Source: Elusimicrobiota bacterium (GTDB lineage: Bacteria; Elusimicrobiota; Elusimicrobia; Elusimicrobiales; UBA9959). From it: a DNA stretch of 61,043 nucleotides. The stretch is taken from positions 7,703 through 68,745 of the forward strand of contig DMES01000048.1 in NCBI GenBank assembly GCA_003450815.1, given 5' to 3'. Position numbers and translations under genes: made by a program. This document shows positions 16,794 to 25,801 of this stretch, in pieces (the stretch's first letter is position 1; each line of letters begins with the position of its first letter). The notes under the pieces are model-generated. The model was not told the DNA's origin and did not search any database. It saw only the letters and a program-made list of their open reading frames with translations.

Positions 16794-19174
16794 TGAAAAT
16801 CTTATACTCTTGGCTTTCTGATTTTATCGCGGCACCTCCGGCGTCGCTGGACCTGACGGCAAAACTCAGCCGCATAGGCCTGAAAACCGAATCGGTTTCC
16901 AAAACCGGCGCCGGTTTTGAGGGCGTGACGGTAGGCAGGATACTGAAAATTGAGAAGCATCCGAACGCGGACAAGCTTTCGCTCTGCGAAGTGGACGCCG
17001 GCTCCGGCGTAACGCGCGTGGTCTGCGGCGCAAAAAATATCGCCGAAGGCCAGAAAATACTTTTTGCCAAAGTGGGGGCTAAACTGCCGGGCGGCGAGCT
17101 TAAAAAGGCCAAAATACGCGGCGTGGAATCAGAAGGAATGATCTGCTCGGCCGCGGAACTGGGGCTTGCTGGAGACAGCTCAGGCATTATGGTCCTGCCT
17201 GAAAACTCCTCTGTGGGCGCCGATGCCGTGACACTTTTTGAAAAGCCGGACCTTCTGCTGGAAATAGAGATGCTGCCTAATCTCGCCTACTGCCTTTCCC
17301 ATTTCGCAGTGGCGCGCGAGCTTTGCATTTTTTACGGTCTGCCGCTTAAAAAACCTGCCGTTCCCGAATTTAAAGCCGCGGCTCCCGCGCCGGTGACCAT
17401 AGAAGAGCCCGGGTTGTGCGGCCGCTACGCGGGCATTGTGATAAAGAATATCCCGCCTGTAAAAACACCGGCCTGGATGGCCGCGCGCCTTTCAGCCATG
17501 GGCTCAAATCCGAAAGGCAATCTGCTCATAGACGTTTCAAATTATGTGATGTATGAGCTTGGCCAGCCCACCCATTGCTTCGACCTTGACAAACTTTCCG
17601 GTTCCGAAATAAAAGTGCGCCGCGCCCTCGCGGATGAAATCCTTGAAACTCTTGACGGCAAAACCCTGAAACTTGATACGGAGATGCTTGTTATAGCCGA
17701 CCGGGAAAAACCGGTCGCGCTCGCTGGAGTTATGGGGGGGCTGCATAGCGCCGTTTCGGATACGACCTCTTCCGTGCTTATAGAGTCTGCCTTGTTTTCT
17801 GCCATGGCGGTGCGGCGCGCTTCCAAAAAAACCGGTATCAAAAGCGAGTCTTCCTATCGTTTTGAGCGCGGCATTGACCCAGAACTCCAGCTTTACGCGG
17901 CGCTCCGCCTGGCGCAGTTAATACTTGAAGCGGCGCCTGAAGCCAAACTTGAGCGAATTTCCGATGTGAACCCGGTAAAATATACGCCGGCGGCGGTGGA
18001 AGCAGACCCCGAGAGAATAAACGCCATTCTTGGCACGGAAGTCACAGAAGACAATATTTTCGCCTGCCTGAAAGCCATTTCACCCTCACTAAAGGATGAG
18101 AAGCCCTGGACCTTCTATCCTCCGGGTTACAGGCGCGACATTGAATCGGCGTGGGACCTAGCCGAGGAAGTGGCACGCTACAGCGGCTACGATGTAATAC
18201 CCGTGCGCTCCAGCATGAAAATGATGAGCGCCTCCGTTACGCCCGCCTTTGAAGCGGCGGCGGAACTGCGCTCGCGTCTGGCGGCGCTTGGATTTTCGGA
18301 AGTTTATAATTACGATTTCGTTTCATTGAAGGAATTGCGTAACAGTCTGCTTAACGAAGAGGTGTCTATTTCGCTGAAAAATCCGCTTTCTTCCGATTTC
18401 CAGTTCCTGCGGCCGTCGCTGGTGGCGGGGCTTTTGAAAGCCCTTGATTATAATATCAACAGGGGCCGTAATTCCGTAGCCATTTTTGAAACCGGAACGG
18501 CGTATTCAAGGTCGGAAGCGCAGGGCAAAGAGGAAGTTTTCTGCTCGGGCCTGATATTCGGCGCTTTTCCCGCAGATCAGTTCTGGAAAGGCGGCACGGA
18601 CTCCGCGGATTTCTATCATCTCAAAGGCGTTATGGATTACGCATTTTCCGGCCATAGCGGATTCCGCTTTGAAAAACCGGTGTCCGCTCCCGCATATTTT
18701 CAGCCGGGAGCTGTTCTTGAAATGAAGCTGGGCGCGGGTACAGCAGGGTTTCTCGGCCTGATAAACCCTATGGCCGCCATAAACAGCGGCTTGAAGGATG
18801 TAAAAATTTATTATTTTGAAATACAGCTCTCCACGCTTGCCAGGTCCAGAAAACAGGATTTCTGGCAGAGAGTGGCCCAGGTAAAACCGGTGTCTGTTTT
18901 CCCGGCCATCTGGCGCGATTTGTCGGTGGTGATTGAAGATAGATACGAGTGGGCGGAGCTTGAACGCGCTGTTTCAAAAACGAAGGATTTGGCTTGTGTG
19001 GACCTTATTGATGTTTATAAGGGCAAGAATATAGGCGAAAACCTGCGCAGCGTCACCATCCGCTTTACTTTTTCTTCAATGGAAAAAACGCTTACCGATT
19101 CCGAAATAAACGGCCGCATGACCGACATCCTTGAGAAATTGTCAAAAAACTTCAACGCCAAACTTCGCAGTTGA
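16793..19174 (+). CDS. pheT: Phenylalanine-tRNA ligase beta subunit
   Basis: 793 residues, normal length. Domains in order: an N-terminal tRNA-binding OB fold (about 40-150, KIEKHPNADKLSLCEVDAG and IRGVESEGMICSAAELGL), the B3/B4 editing region (about 205-380, with VSNYVMYELGQPTHCFDLDKL and KSESSYRFERGIDP), B5 (about 395-465), the core-like domain, and the C-terminal ferredoxin-fold anticodon-binding domain (about 700-793, VSVFPAIWRDLSVVIEDRYEW). Start overlaps the pheS stop (TAATG). Confidence 0.96.
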   Translation: MKILYSWLSDFIAAPPASLDLTAKLSRIGLKTESVSKTGAGFEGVTVGRILKIEKHPNADKLSLCEVDAGSGVTRVVCGAKNIAEGQKILFAKVGAKLPGGELKKAKIRGVESEGMICSAAELGLAGDSSGIMVLPENSSVGADAVTLFEKPDLLLEIEMLPNLAYCLSHFAVARELCIFYGLPLKKPAVPEFKAAAPAPVTIEEPGLCGRYAGIVIKNIPPVKTPAWMAARLSAMGSNPKGNLLIDVSNYVMYELGQPTHCFDLDKLSGSEIKVRRALADEILETLDGKTLKLDTEMLVIADREKPVALAGVMGGLHSAVSDTTSSVLIESALFSAMAVRRASKKTGIKSESSYRFERGIDPELQLYAALRLAQLILEAAPEAKLERISDVNPVKYTPAAVEADPERINAILGTEVTEDNIFACLKAISPSLKDEKPWTFYPPGYRRDIESAWDLAEEVARYSGYDVIPVRSSMKMMSASVTPAFEAAAELRSRLAALGFSEVYNYDFVSLKELRNSLLNEEVSISLKNPLSSDFQFLRPSLVAGLLKALDYNINRGRNSVAIFETGTAYSRSEAQGKEEVFCSGLIFGAFPADQFWKGGTDSADFYHLKGVMDYAFSGHSGFRFEKPVSAPAYFQPGAVLEMKLGAGTAGFLGLINPMAAINSGLKDVKIYYFEIQLSTLARSRKQDFWQRVAQVKPVSVFPAIWRDLSVVIEDRYEWAELERAVSKTKDLACVDLIDVYKGKNIGENLRSVTIRFTFSSMEKTLTDSEINGRMTDILEKLSKNFNAKLRS

Positions 19175-19249
19175 TTGTAAATGATATCTTTTTCAAATTT
19201 TCACGCAAATAGTCTGGCAGGTCATGTTAAAAAGTAGCCTGACACTTTG

Positions 19250-19807
19250 TTATTCTTTATAGAATGTATACAGTTCATGAACTCGGTCAGCCAGCCAGCG
19301 AATATCTTTTCCGTTGTCCAGCCCATAAATAAGAGCTTTTGCAAGAAGCTCCCGGCTTTCCGGAGTTTTCCTTTTTGCCCCGCTTAATTTGACCCAGGTA
19401 GAGTCAAGTTTCTCCGCCAGTTCTTCCGCCTGACTCATTGAAGAGGCGGAAGCTCTGTGCCAGAGGCGTAAGCCGGCTATTTTTATACATCCGGAATTGG
19501 CGAAATTTGTATTAATTTCCTTTAAATTCGACAAGTCATACCAAGTGCTTATATGAGCCTTGTCGCCATGTATCAGCCCGCAGGCGGCAGCGCCGGTTTT
19601 ATTGGCAACAGGGGCTTTTGGAAGCGGAATATTCCCGGTGTCCTTATTAACGCCGGAAATAGCGGTGTTAAAGTTCTGAAACGCTGCATTGTCAGCCGGC
19701 GCGTCCCTGAGGTCCCCGGGAATGCTCCTGTGCGAACCCTTAACGCAAAAAAATCCCACCGCAGCTACTATTACAGCAGTGAACGTACATTGTTTCCAGT
19801 TGTTCAT
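19250..19807 (-). CDS. Secreted protein with IPGDLRDAP module, unknown function
   Basis: 185 residues. AGGGAG precedes the ATG. An N-terminal hydrophobic segment (about 8-22, FTAVIVAAVGFFCVKG) is followed at once by SIPGDLRDAP, an Ala/Asn-rich stretch and PLPKAPVANKTGAAACG. The protein at 4954-6063 has the same IPGDLRDAP and P-x-P...KTGxA pair in the same order, so the two share an exported N-terminal module with different C-terminal parts. The C-terminal half is helical (AEELAEKLDSTWVKLSG, ELLAKALIYGL). No known domain recognised. Convergent with pheT; the 75-nt gap has no strong terminator. Confidence 0.65.
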   Translation of the reverse strand: MNNWKQCTFTAVIVAAVGFFCVKGSHRSIPGDLRDAPADNAAFQNFNTAISGVNKDTGNIPLPKAPVANKTGAAACGLIHGDKAHISTWYDLSNLKEINTNFANSGCIKIAGLRLWHRASASSMSQAEELAEKLDSTWVKLSGAKRKTPESRELLAKALIYGLDNGKDIRWLADRVHELYTFYKE

Positions 19808-19893
19808 AATTTTCTCCCTGATAATTCAGGATTATGATCAAAACATCGCTCTAGCCCGTATTCATAAAGAGCCGCCAGGGCAGATAAGGCGTG

Positions 19894-20391
19894 TTAGTCT
19901 TTTGTGGCAAGGGCCCATATACCGTAAGCTATGCCGCCGCCTATAACCGCTCCTGGTATGGCGAATGCCAGGCCACCGGCTACCATGCCGATAGCGGTGA
20001 AAGTCATGGTCATGCCTAAGCGGAGCACCTCATATCTATTTTTCTGAATGTCGTTCATCTGTTGCTGAATCTCATCCATTTTTTGGTCGTCTTCAAGTTT
20101 GGACACCTGGGATTTTAAGGTGGTGTTTTTTCTGGGTTGGGAAAGTTTAAGGGTTTCTTGCTGCGCGGTCCCTGACGGGATGGTGAAATCCAGTTTTACA
20201 GCCGTGGCTTTATTCTGAAGTTCTTTAAAGGGTTTACCGGAGAGTTCCCTTGAGGATTCAAAGCTTTGTTCTGTGGAGCCAGAAAAGCCGGCGGCCTCTA
20301 ACGCTATAGGGGCAGCCATTATTGAAATGACTGCGGGAAAGGTTAAAAACACGATGGAGACAATGGCATGGTTGAGAGTAGTGTCTTTCAT
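19894..20391 (-). CDS. Exported protein with coiled coil and glycine-rich membrane hairpin
   Basis: 165 residues. Signal peptide-like N-terminus (IVSIVFLTFPAVISIMAAP). A charged middle with heptad character (VSKLEDDQKMDEIQQQMNDIQ, about 100-125) is followed by a C-terminal hydrophobic Gly/Ala segment (TAIGMVAGGLAFAIPGAVIGGGIAYGIW), which could be one or two membrane passes with small-residue packing like glycine-zipper proteins. Function unknown. Same strand as the IPGDLRDAP gene, 86 nt upstream of it. Confidence 0.6.
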   Translation of the reverse strand: MKDTTLNHAIVSIVFLTFPAVISIMAAPIALEAAGFSGSTEQSFESSRELSGKPFKELQNKATAVKLDFTIPSGTAQQETLKLSQPRKNTTLKSQVSKLEDDQKMDEIQQQMNDIQKNRYEVLRLGMTMTFTAIGMVAGGLAFAIPGAVIGGGIAYGIWALATKD

Positions 20392-20467
20392 AATACATAG
20401 TTTAAACTGTAAATTTAGATTTTACAAGGGTCTAAAGGCCCAACCCGAAAATGCAAGAACTTGAAAG

Positions 20468-20496
20468 TTGAAAAGTCATACTACTACCGCTATAAT
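20468..20496 (+). promoter_or_regulatory. Promoter placing the transcript start on the ATG of the radical SAM gene
   Basis: TTGAAA (20468-20473), 17-nt spacer, TATAAT (20491-20496). Six bases later comes the ATG at 20503, exactly where transcription would begin. No Shine-Dalgarno exists in the gap. This is a strong leaderless-mRNA prediction. Confidence 0.65.
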
Positions 20497-20502
20497 ACGC
20501 AT

Positions 20503-21978
20503 ATGGCCGCCACCGATATTGTCCTCACTACATTGAATGCGCGCTATGCGCACTGCTCGTTCGCTTTGCGGTATCTTATGGCTAACCTTGGGGAGCTTGA
20601 GGGGAGGGCGAAGATACTTGAGTTTGACGCAGGCCTGCGGACGCCGGAGATCATTGAAGCTGTTCTTTCCTTAAAGCCGCGGATAGTCGGTATTGGAGTG
20701 TATGTGTGGAATGCGTTGGAATGCCGGTCGCTGGTTACGGAGCTTAAGAGGTTGCGCCCGGAACTAATCATTATCCTTGGCGGCCCGGAGGTCAGCCATG
20801 AAACGGCGGAGCAGCGGATATGCCGTGACGCCGATTATGTTATAACGGGGGAGGGTGAGCTGGCTTTTGCCGGGCTGGTCAGCCGGTTGCTTTCCGGGAG
20901 CGCTCCAGTCGGGAAACTAATCGCGGCTCCGGTCCCGGATTTGAATCTGTTGGCGCTGCCTTATGCGCTTTACAGCGCTGAAGATATCGCTAATCGGGTG
21001 ATTTATGTTGAAGCGTCCAGGGGGTGCCCGTTCGCCTGCGATTTCTGCTTATCCTCGCTGGATGGGGTGGTGCGCGCTTTTCCTCTGGAAAAGCTGTTTG
21101 GCGAATGGGATAAGCTTCTGAACCGAGGCGCACGCCGGTTTAAGTTCGTGGACCGAACATTCAACCTGGACATAAATACAGCGTGCGCCATACTTAAGTT
21201 CTTTTTTGAACGCCTGCGCCCCGGGCTGTTCCTGCATTTTGAAATGGTTCCTGACCGCTTTCCGGATGAACTTTACGAACTTGTAAAGAAATTCCCGGCT
21301 GGAGCCCTGCAATTTGAAATTGGCATACAAACTTTCAACGAGGCTGCTGCCGCGCGCATTAACCGCCGGCAGGATAACGCGGCAGCCGAAAAAAACATTC
21401 TCCGCCTGCGCCGCGAGACTAGCGCGTATCTTCATGCCGACCTGATAATAGGTCTGCCTGGAGAGGACTTGGCGGGATTTGCGGCCGGCTTTGACAGGCT
21501 TGCGGCGCTGGGGCCGCACGAAATACAGGTTGGCCTGCTCAAGCGGCTGCGTGGCGCGCCTATTTCCAGGCACGACGAAGAATGGGGGATGGTTTACAGT
21601 CCTTATCCGCCCTACGAACTGCGGGAAAACAAGCTTCTGGATTTTTTTACCATACAGCGGCTGCGCCGCTTCGCCCGGTACTGGGATTTGATAGTGAACA
21701 GCGGCGTTTTCCGCGAAACCGCGAAGCTAATCTGCGGCGGCGACTCACCTTTCCACGATTTTCTCGCTTTTAGCGATTGGCTTTACGGGCGGACCCGCCA
21801 GACGCATGCCATCTCCCGCTCGCGTCTGCGGGAACTGCTGCTGGTTTATCTAACTGAGGTTTTAAAACAACCCGCCGGTCCAATGGCCGCCATGTCCGAA
21901 CGCGACGCGTCAAATTCAACCCGCAATTCAAAAGAACCCGGTCCGCAAAGGCAGTCAATGCGGCATAATCACAATTAA
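20503..21978 (+). CDS. B12-binding-domain radical SAM protein (DUF4080-like)
   Basis: 491 residues from the ATG at 20503. The N-terminal third is a cobalamin-binding Rossmann domain (TTLNARYAHCSFALRYL, IVGIGVYVWNA, IIILGGPEVS, YVITGEGE). The radical SAM core follows with C175, C179 and C182 in EASRGCPFACDFCLSS, binding a 4Fe-4S cluster, and with LQFEIGIQTFNEAAAARINR and LHADLIIGLPGED later in the barrel. The C-terminal part (about 380-470, MVYSPYPPYELRENKLL) resembles DUF4080. Probably a methyltransferase or other radical modification enzyme; substrate unknown. Single-gene unit with its own promoter. Confidence 0.85.
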   Translation: MAATDIVLTTLNARYAHCSFALRYLMANLGELEGRAKILEFDAGLRTPEIIEAVLSLKPRIVGIGVYVWNALECRSLVTELKRLRPELIIILGGPEVSHETAEQRICRDADYVITGEGELAFAGLVSRLLSGSAPVGKLIAAPVPDLNLLALPYALYSAEDIANRVIYVEASRGCPFACDFCLSSLDGVVRAFPLEKLFGEWDKLLNRGARRFKFVDRTFNLDINTACAILKFFFERLRPGLFLHFEMVPDRFPDELYELVKKFPAGALQFEIGIQTFNEAAAARINRRQDNAAAEKNILRLRRETSAYLHADLIIGLPGEDLAGFAAGFDRLAALGPHEIQVGLLKRLRGAPISRHDEEWGMVYSPYPPYELRENKLLDFFTIQRLRRFARYWDLIVNSGVFRETAKLICGGDSPFHDFLAFSDWLYGRTRQTHAISRSRLRELLLVYLTEVLKQPAGPMAAMSERDASNSTRNSKEPGPQRQSMRHNHN

Positions 21979-22032
21979 AGTCCCCGGAATTCACTTGGGT
22001 CTTTAGGCCGAAAAATATGGGACCAACGTCCC

Positions 22033-22060
22033 TTGTGGTTTTTTTTGCCTCCGGTATACT
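22033..22060 (+). promoter_or_regulatory. Candidate promoter of the secreted phosphatase gene
   Basis: TTGTGG (22033-22038) and TATACT (22055-22060) with a 16-nt spacer. Predicted start near 22067, giving a leader of about 50 nt that ends in AGGAGG before the ATG at 22119. Confidence 0.45.
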
Positions 22061-22118
22061 ATAGGTATAGACCTGATGCAGTTGGTAGGTCAGTTTATAA
22101 CCGGTTCAGGAGGGATTT

Positions 22119-22820
22119 ATGAAATATAAAAAAATTTCCATTTTGCTGCTATTGGCGGCTACAACCGCGGTTTCTTATGCCCAAGGAGAATCTCCTCTGG
22201 CGCAATTAAACCAACAGGATTTGCCGCCAGTTGCCGTTGTGCCCAGTCCGGTGGCGTCGACAGCGACAACTAAGGCTCCCATAAAAAACTTCGGCGTGGC
22301 GATATCGCAAAACCCTGAGCGTGGTAAGCAGGAAGGACTGGTTTTCAGAGGCGGTGAGCCTGTGGGCGAAGTTGCATTCAGATTTCTGGGAGAACTGGGA
22401 GTTAAAACCGTGATAAGCTTGCGTGCATTACATAAGAGCGATAAAAATTTGTGTGCCGCTAACAATATGGAATGCGCGGAATACGACATGGTACCTGTGC
22501 CCGGTATGGATTTGAGCAAAAGCAAATCGTTTATGCGGGCATTCAAGCGCGCGGCAGATGAGATGGATGCGGGACGGAAGATTTTCATCTACTGTCAGGG
22601 CGGGCGCCATCGCACCTCCGCTGTAGTGGCGGCGCTAACCATACGAGATACTGCCTGTGGCAAGCCTTTTAACAGAACGGAACTAAGCAGTTATCTGGCG
22701 AAAACGCTGGATGAATATGGGTTTCACAATTCCAATGGACGTGCCTTCTTTACTGCCTGGGAAAAAGAAATACGCAGCTGGTCGGAGCATTTTGAGGATA
22801 ACCAATGGCTTTGCAAGTGA
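22119..22820 (+). CDS. Exported dual-specificity/tyrosine phosphatase-like protein
   Basis: 233 residues with a signal peptide (MKYKKISILLLLAATTAVSY, cleavage near AQG) and a Pro/Ala/Thr-rich linker to about residue 60. The catalytic domain has GLVFRGGEP, LGVKTVISLR and the CX5R loop IYCQGGRHRTS with nucleophile C159 and R165. This is the cysteine phosphatase signature of DSP/PTP-like enzymes, here in the periplasm or on the surface. Substrate could be phosphotyrosine, phosphoserine or an inositol phosphate (phytase-like); this cannot be decided. AGGAGG precedes the start. Followed by terminator 22832-22854. Confidence 0.8.
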   Translation: MKYKKISILLLLAATTAVSYAQGESPLAQLNQQDLPPVAVVPSPVASTATTKAPIKNFGVAISQNPERGKQEGLVFRGGEPVGEVAFRFLGELGVKTVISLRALHKSDKNLCAANNMECAEYDMVPVPGMDLSKSKSFMRAFKRAADEMDAGRKIFIYCQGGRHRTSAVVAALTIRDTACGKPFNRTELSSYLAKTLDEYGFHNSNGRAFFTAWEKEIRSWSEHFEDNQWLCK

Positions 22821-22831
22821 TTAAATAAAGT

Positions 22832-22854
22832 AAAAAGGCAGCAGGAGCCTTTTT
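22832..22854 (+). terminator. Intrinsic terminator of the phosphatase gene
   Basis: AAAAAGGC (22832-22839), seven-base loop, GCCTTTTT (22847-22854). The A and T tracts make it work in both directions. Confidence 0.65.
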
Positions 22855-22871
22855 AAGGAAAAGGTGGGTGC

Positions 22872-22887
22872 CCCCTTTTTGCGGGGG
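22872..22887 (-). terminator. GC-stem hairpin before the end of the 199-residue gene
   Basis: CCCCC and GGGGG separated by TTTTTG, overlapping the downstream side of the minus-strand gene that ends at 22888. Together with 22832-22854 it separates two convergent units. Confidence 0.45.
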
Positions 22888-23487
22888 TTATTTTATCAGG
22901 GGCTCGAAAGAATTTACTACTCCCTCAAATGACGGCAGATTGGCTTTCGCTTCAGAAAAAGCGCAGTAATAGTTCAATACGAAAAAGCCGTCTCTGGCCG
23001 GCAGCACAATGTAACGCTCAAAAACCGGGATTGGTTTGTTTTTAACCTGCCGGGGTCTGGCGAAGGTGGACTTGCGCCTTTCAAACTTGCTGGCGGGCCG
23101 GCCGGCAAGCCTTATGGCCGTGACGGAGCTGTATTTATCACCCGCAAGGCCAAGGCCGACAATAGGCTTGGAATGTATTCTTAAAAATTCCTCAGCCGAT
23201 TTGAACAGCTTATTGTGCCTTGCGTAGTATTTAACGGAAATAGAGGGGGCAATTCCTTCCGTCCCGGTCCGGCCGACCACATCCACGCCGTAGACCTTCC
23301 CTTCCTGTGGCGGTTGTCCCATGATGTCAAGCTTCTGCCAGCCCGCGGGCAGAACGCATTTGAAATATTTTCCCTCAGCGACATACTTTTCCCCGGACCG
23401 GGTGTTGGGCATAGCGCTCCTCTGTGCGTGGACGCTTAACGATAGCGCGACGCCGGCAGCCAGACATATCCCGATTTTCTTGATCAT
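22888..23487 (-). CDS. Exported protein, PsbP/DUF1795-like, unknown function
   Basis: 199 residues with a signal peptide (MIKKIGICLAAGVALSLSVH, then AQRS). The body starts YFKCVLPAGWQKLD and contains SISVKYYARHNKLFKSAEEFL and FVLNYYCAFSEAKANLPSFEGVVNSFEP, the wording of the PsbP/Mog1-fold lipoproteins that begin FsxxxPxGW and end F..vv.SF. GGAG lies 5 nt before the ATG. Its start overlaps the stop of the upstream metalloprotease-like gene (ATGA), so the two are cotranslated and probably act together outside the cytoplasm. Confidence 0.65.
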   Translation of the reverse strand: MIKKIGICLAAGVALSLSVHAQRSAMPNTRSGEKYVAEGKYFKCVLPAGWQKLDIMGQPPQEGKVYGVDVVGRTGTEGIAPSISVKYYARHNKLFKSAEEFLRIHSKPIVGLGLAGDKYSSVTAIRLAGRPASKFERRKSTFARPRQVKNKPIPVFERYIVLPARDGFFVLNYYCAFSEAKANLPSFEGVVNSFEPLIK

Positions 23488-25415
23488 AACAACTCCGGCG
23501 GCGCGGCCGTATCTATGGATTTTGAAGTGTAGAGTTTGCTCTTTATCTCATCTCTCCAGCCGTTTATTTTTTCTTTATTAGCGTTTGAATCCGCGTAGGT
23601 AATAGTGTACCACTTGAACCGGGAGTTCATGGCAGTTTTCATTTTCCACATCAGCGCCTCTTCTTCCGGTTTCAACGACCCTGGAGCTGTCTTATATCTG
23701 GTTTCCAGGCTTTTAAGTCCCTTCGCGATAGAAGCGGCTTTGTCGAATTCCTTTGCGGCGCTTCCTTCAAAGGAGTCAAGATGCGTATAATTCCTGTGAT
23801 TCTCTAGCCGAATGCCTTCAACGCCTTTTTCAATGAAGAGCGCTGCGTTCTCCTTGTCAAAAGGATCTAGCTTTGCCGTGTAAGCGGGGCCTCGTTTCTG
23901 CAGCTTTTCCGCTATAAAGCTGCTGTCCATTGAGAACGCTTCCGTTTCCATTTCAAACTGGTAAGGCGCTTTGCTTTTGCCTAAGAATCCCTGGAAATCT
24001 ATCCCGCTTGCCGCCGCCTTGGCGCCCTGGCGCTGGTGGGTGGACTCATGCACGAAGGTAGGAGCCAGGTATTGGGACAGTTCTCGCAAATGCGGGTTTT
24101 TGGAAGGGTCGCCCTCAAAAAGCTGTTTCGGGGTCACTTCATTTTTTTCCATCCAGTCATTTACCAGTTCACTGTTAAGATTCAAAGTCTTGGCGGATGG
24201 GCTCCACCCGCCGAATTCCCCTTTAGGCCGTTCGGAAAAAGATAAATTAAGGCGGTTGGTCCCGGCTTTGGCGTATTCCGGGTTTTTGTAAAAAGCCAAT
24301 ATTTCATCGCCCGCTTTTGTGTCGCGTATCTCATCTGCTATTGGGCCGCGAAGATTGCCTTTGTTGTCAGCGGTCAACAGCCGCCCGGACAGCCCCTCGA
24401 TCTGCTCCGGCCCCAGGCGTTGAAAAACAAAACTATCCGGCTTTTCCCCTGGCTTGGGTTTGCCCATGTCGTTAATACTTGCCCCTTCCTTGTGGAGACC
24501 GGTCTGGTCGAAAGTCTCGCCTAAATAAGCGGCTTGCTCTGCTTCCGATTTGGTTTTCAGCCCCGCGGCGGTCTTTGCCGCGCCGGAAAGTTCTTTGGAC
24601 TTTTTTTCATACGGCGAGGGCGCAGCGGTTTTTTTTTCGTCTCCCATCCTGCCGATATCCATTTCCAGTTTGTGTAGTTTCGTCAAAGAGGAAAAGTTCT
24701 CGTTTGCCGTGAGATCTTCACTCAATACCGCCAGCAGTTGCGGATCGGGTTTTTTATTCAAAAATCTGGCCCAAAGGGACCTGTTGCCGTAGATCGCAGC
24801 CAGCTTATCCGTTTCTGCTTCGGCCCAAGATGAAAGAGATCCGTATCTCTGCGGTATTGTCTGCGCGTTCCATTGTACTTTGTTGTAACTGTACTCGGCG
24901 GAAGAAAGGGATTTGAGCCGGATCTCTCCCAGGCCTTCCCAGGTCCGCACGGATTTCTTTACTGTGTCAAGGCTTGAACCGGCTTCTTTACCGACCCACT
25001 CAAAAGTATTTTCCGGCCTAGGCCCAAGTTCCATGGCACAAAGGGAACAGTTGCTTTCTTTAAGCACACGCATCAGATGGTCTGCCATGACTTTTCCGGT
25101 ATCGTTAGTGACGATATTTTTCAGATCCACCAGAGCGTTGTTACGGGACACTATCCGCACCGTGCGGGGAATTCCGTCCGTTGTTTCCGTTTCAGTATCT
25201 TCGTCCCGGAGCTTGTTCAAAAGCGCTGCGTTGTCGGCGTTTATTCGCTTAACGCATTCAAGAGCCGTGGCGGCGGACAGCAGCTTTTTTTCCGGTGTAA
25301 CATTATCATGGCATTTCTGCGCGAAAGCCTGTTCCGCTTCCGTGAGCCGGGCAAAAGTTAAAGCGGGGGTTAGCAGTGACTGTGCAAGAAGCAGGGATAC
25401 AAATATTTTGTTCAT
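23484..25415 (-). CDS. Secreted protein with HExxH metallopeptidase motif
   Basis: 643 residues. Signal peptide MNKIFVSLLLAQSLLTPALT, then a long helical, charged region (about 25-330) with CSLCAM (about residue 130) and no recognised domain. The motif FVHESTHQRQG gives H456, E457 and H460, a zinc-binding HExxH; about 25-30 residues later QFEMETEAFSMD offers a glutamate as third ligand, as in gluzincins. A C-terminal helical region follows. I predict a periplasmic or secreted zinc peptidase; overall similarity to a known family was not recognised. Cotranslated with the 199-residue exported protein downstream. Confidence 0.65.
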   Translation of the reverse strand: MNKIFVSLLLAQSLLTPALTFARLTEAEQAFAQKCHDNVTPEKKLLSAATALECVKRINADNAALLNKLRDEDTETETTDGIPRTVRIVSRNNALVDLKNIVTNDTGKVMADHLMRVLKESNCSLCAMELGPRPENTFEWVGKEAGSSLDTVKKSVRTWEGLGEIRLKSLSSAEYSYNKVQWNAQTIPQRYGSLSSWAEAETDKLAAIYGNRSLWARFLNKKPDPQLLAVLSEDLTANENFSSLTKLHKLEMDIGRMGDEKKTAAPSPYEKKSKELSGAAKTAAGLKTKSEAEQAAYLGETFDQTGLHKEGASINDMGKPKPGEKPDSFVFQRLGPEQIEGLSGRLLTADNKGNLRGPIADEIRDTKAGDEILAFYKNPEYAKAGTNRLNLSFSERPKGEFGGWSPSAKTLNLNSELVNDWMEKNEVTPKQLFEGDPSKNPHLRELSQYLAPTFVHESTHQRQGAKAAASGIDFQGFLGKSKAPYQFEMETEAFSMDSSFIAEKLQKRGPAYTAKLDPFDKENAALFIEKGVEGIRLENHRNYTHLDSFEGSAAKEFDKAASIAKGLKSLETRYKTAPGSLKPEEEALMWKMKTAMNSRFKWYTITYADSNANKEKINGWRDEIKSKLYTSKSIDTAAPPELL

Positions 25416-25522
25416 AACAAACCGCCAGTGCTCGGCAAAGCTCCTAAAGAAAGTCTAATATCAAAACATATTATTGTCAAGGCTTGTTTTCGCTCTGGCG
25501 GGGCAGCGCCGTTAATTTTTAC

Positions 25523-25528
25523 TATAAT
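25523..25528 (+). promoter_or_regulatory. -10 box six nt before the zapB-like ATG
   Basis: TATAAT at 25523-25528 followed by TAGCTC and ATG at 25535. The geometry (TATAAT, six bases, ATG, no Shine-Dalgarno) is the same as at 20491-20503. No clear -35 box was found. Confidence 0.45.
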
Positions 25529-25534
25529 TAGCTC

Positions 25535-25801
25535 ATGCACAACAAGATTAAGAGGCTTGAAGAACTTGTTGAAAAGGTTACCGGGCTTCTTTCTCAGCTT
25601 GAAGAGGAAAACTCCATACTGAAACAACAGATGGAATTACTTTCTTCCGAGCGCGGTAAGGCCTCTAAAAAACCCTCCGGCGCGCGTGAGCTTGAGGAGC
25701 TTAAAGCTAAAGTCAAAAAAAAACTTTTAAGAATCTGCGCCAGGATAGAAAAAGCCTCCGAATTACAGCCCGGTTTGTTTGAGGACGAAACAGATGAATA
25801 A
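25535..25801 (+). CDS. Small coiled-coil protein, ZapB-like cell-division accessory
   Basis: 88 residues, coiled coil from about residue 3 to 45 (IKRLEELVEKVTGLLSQLEE), basic middle, second helix, acidic end (LFEDETDE). It overlaps the zapA start by 8 nt. Short coiled-coil proteins in front of zapA are usually ZapB-like or DUF904 partners of the Z-ring. Assignment rests on length, heptads and neighbour only. Confidence 0.6.
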   Translation: MHNKIKRLEELVEKVTGLLSQLEEENSILKQQMELLSSERGKASKKPSGARELEELKAKVKKKLLRICARIEKASELQPGLFEDETDE

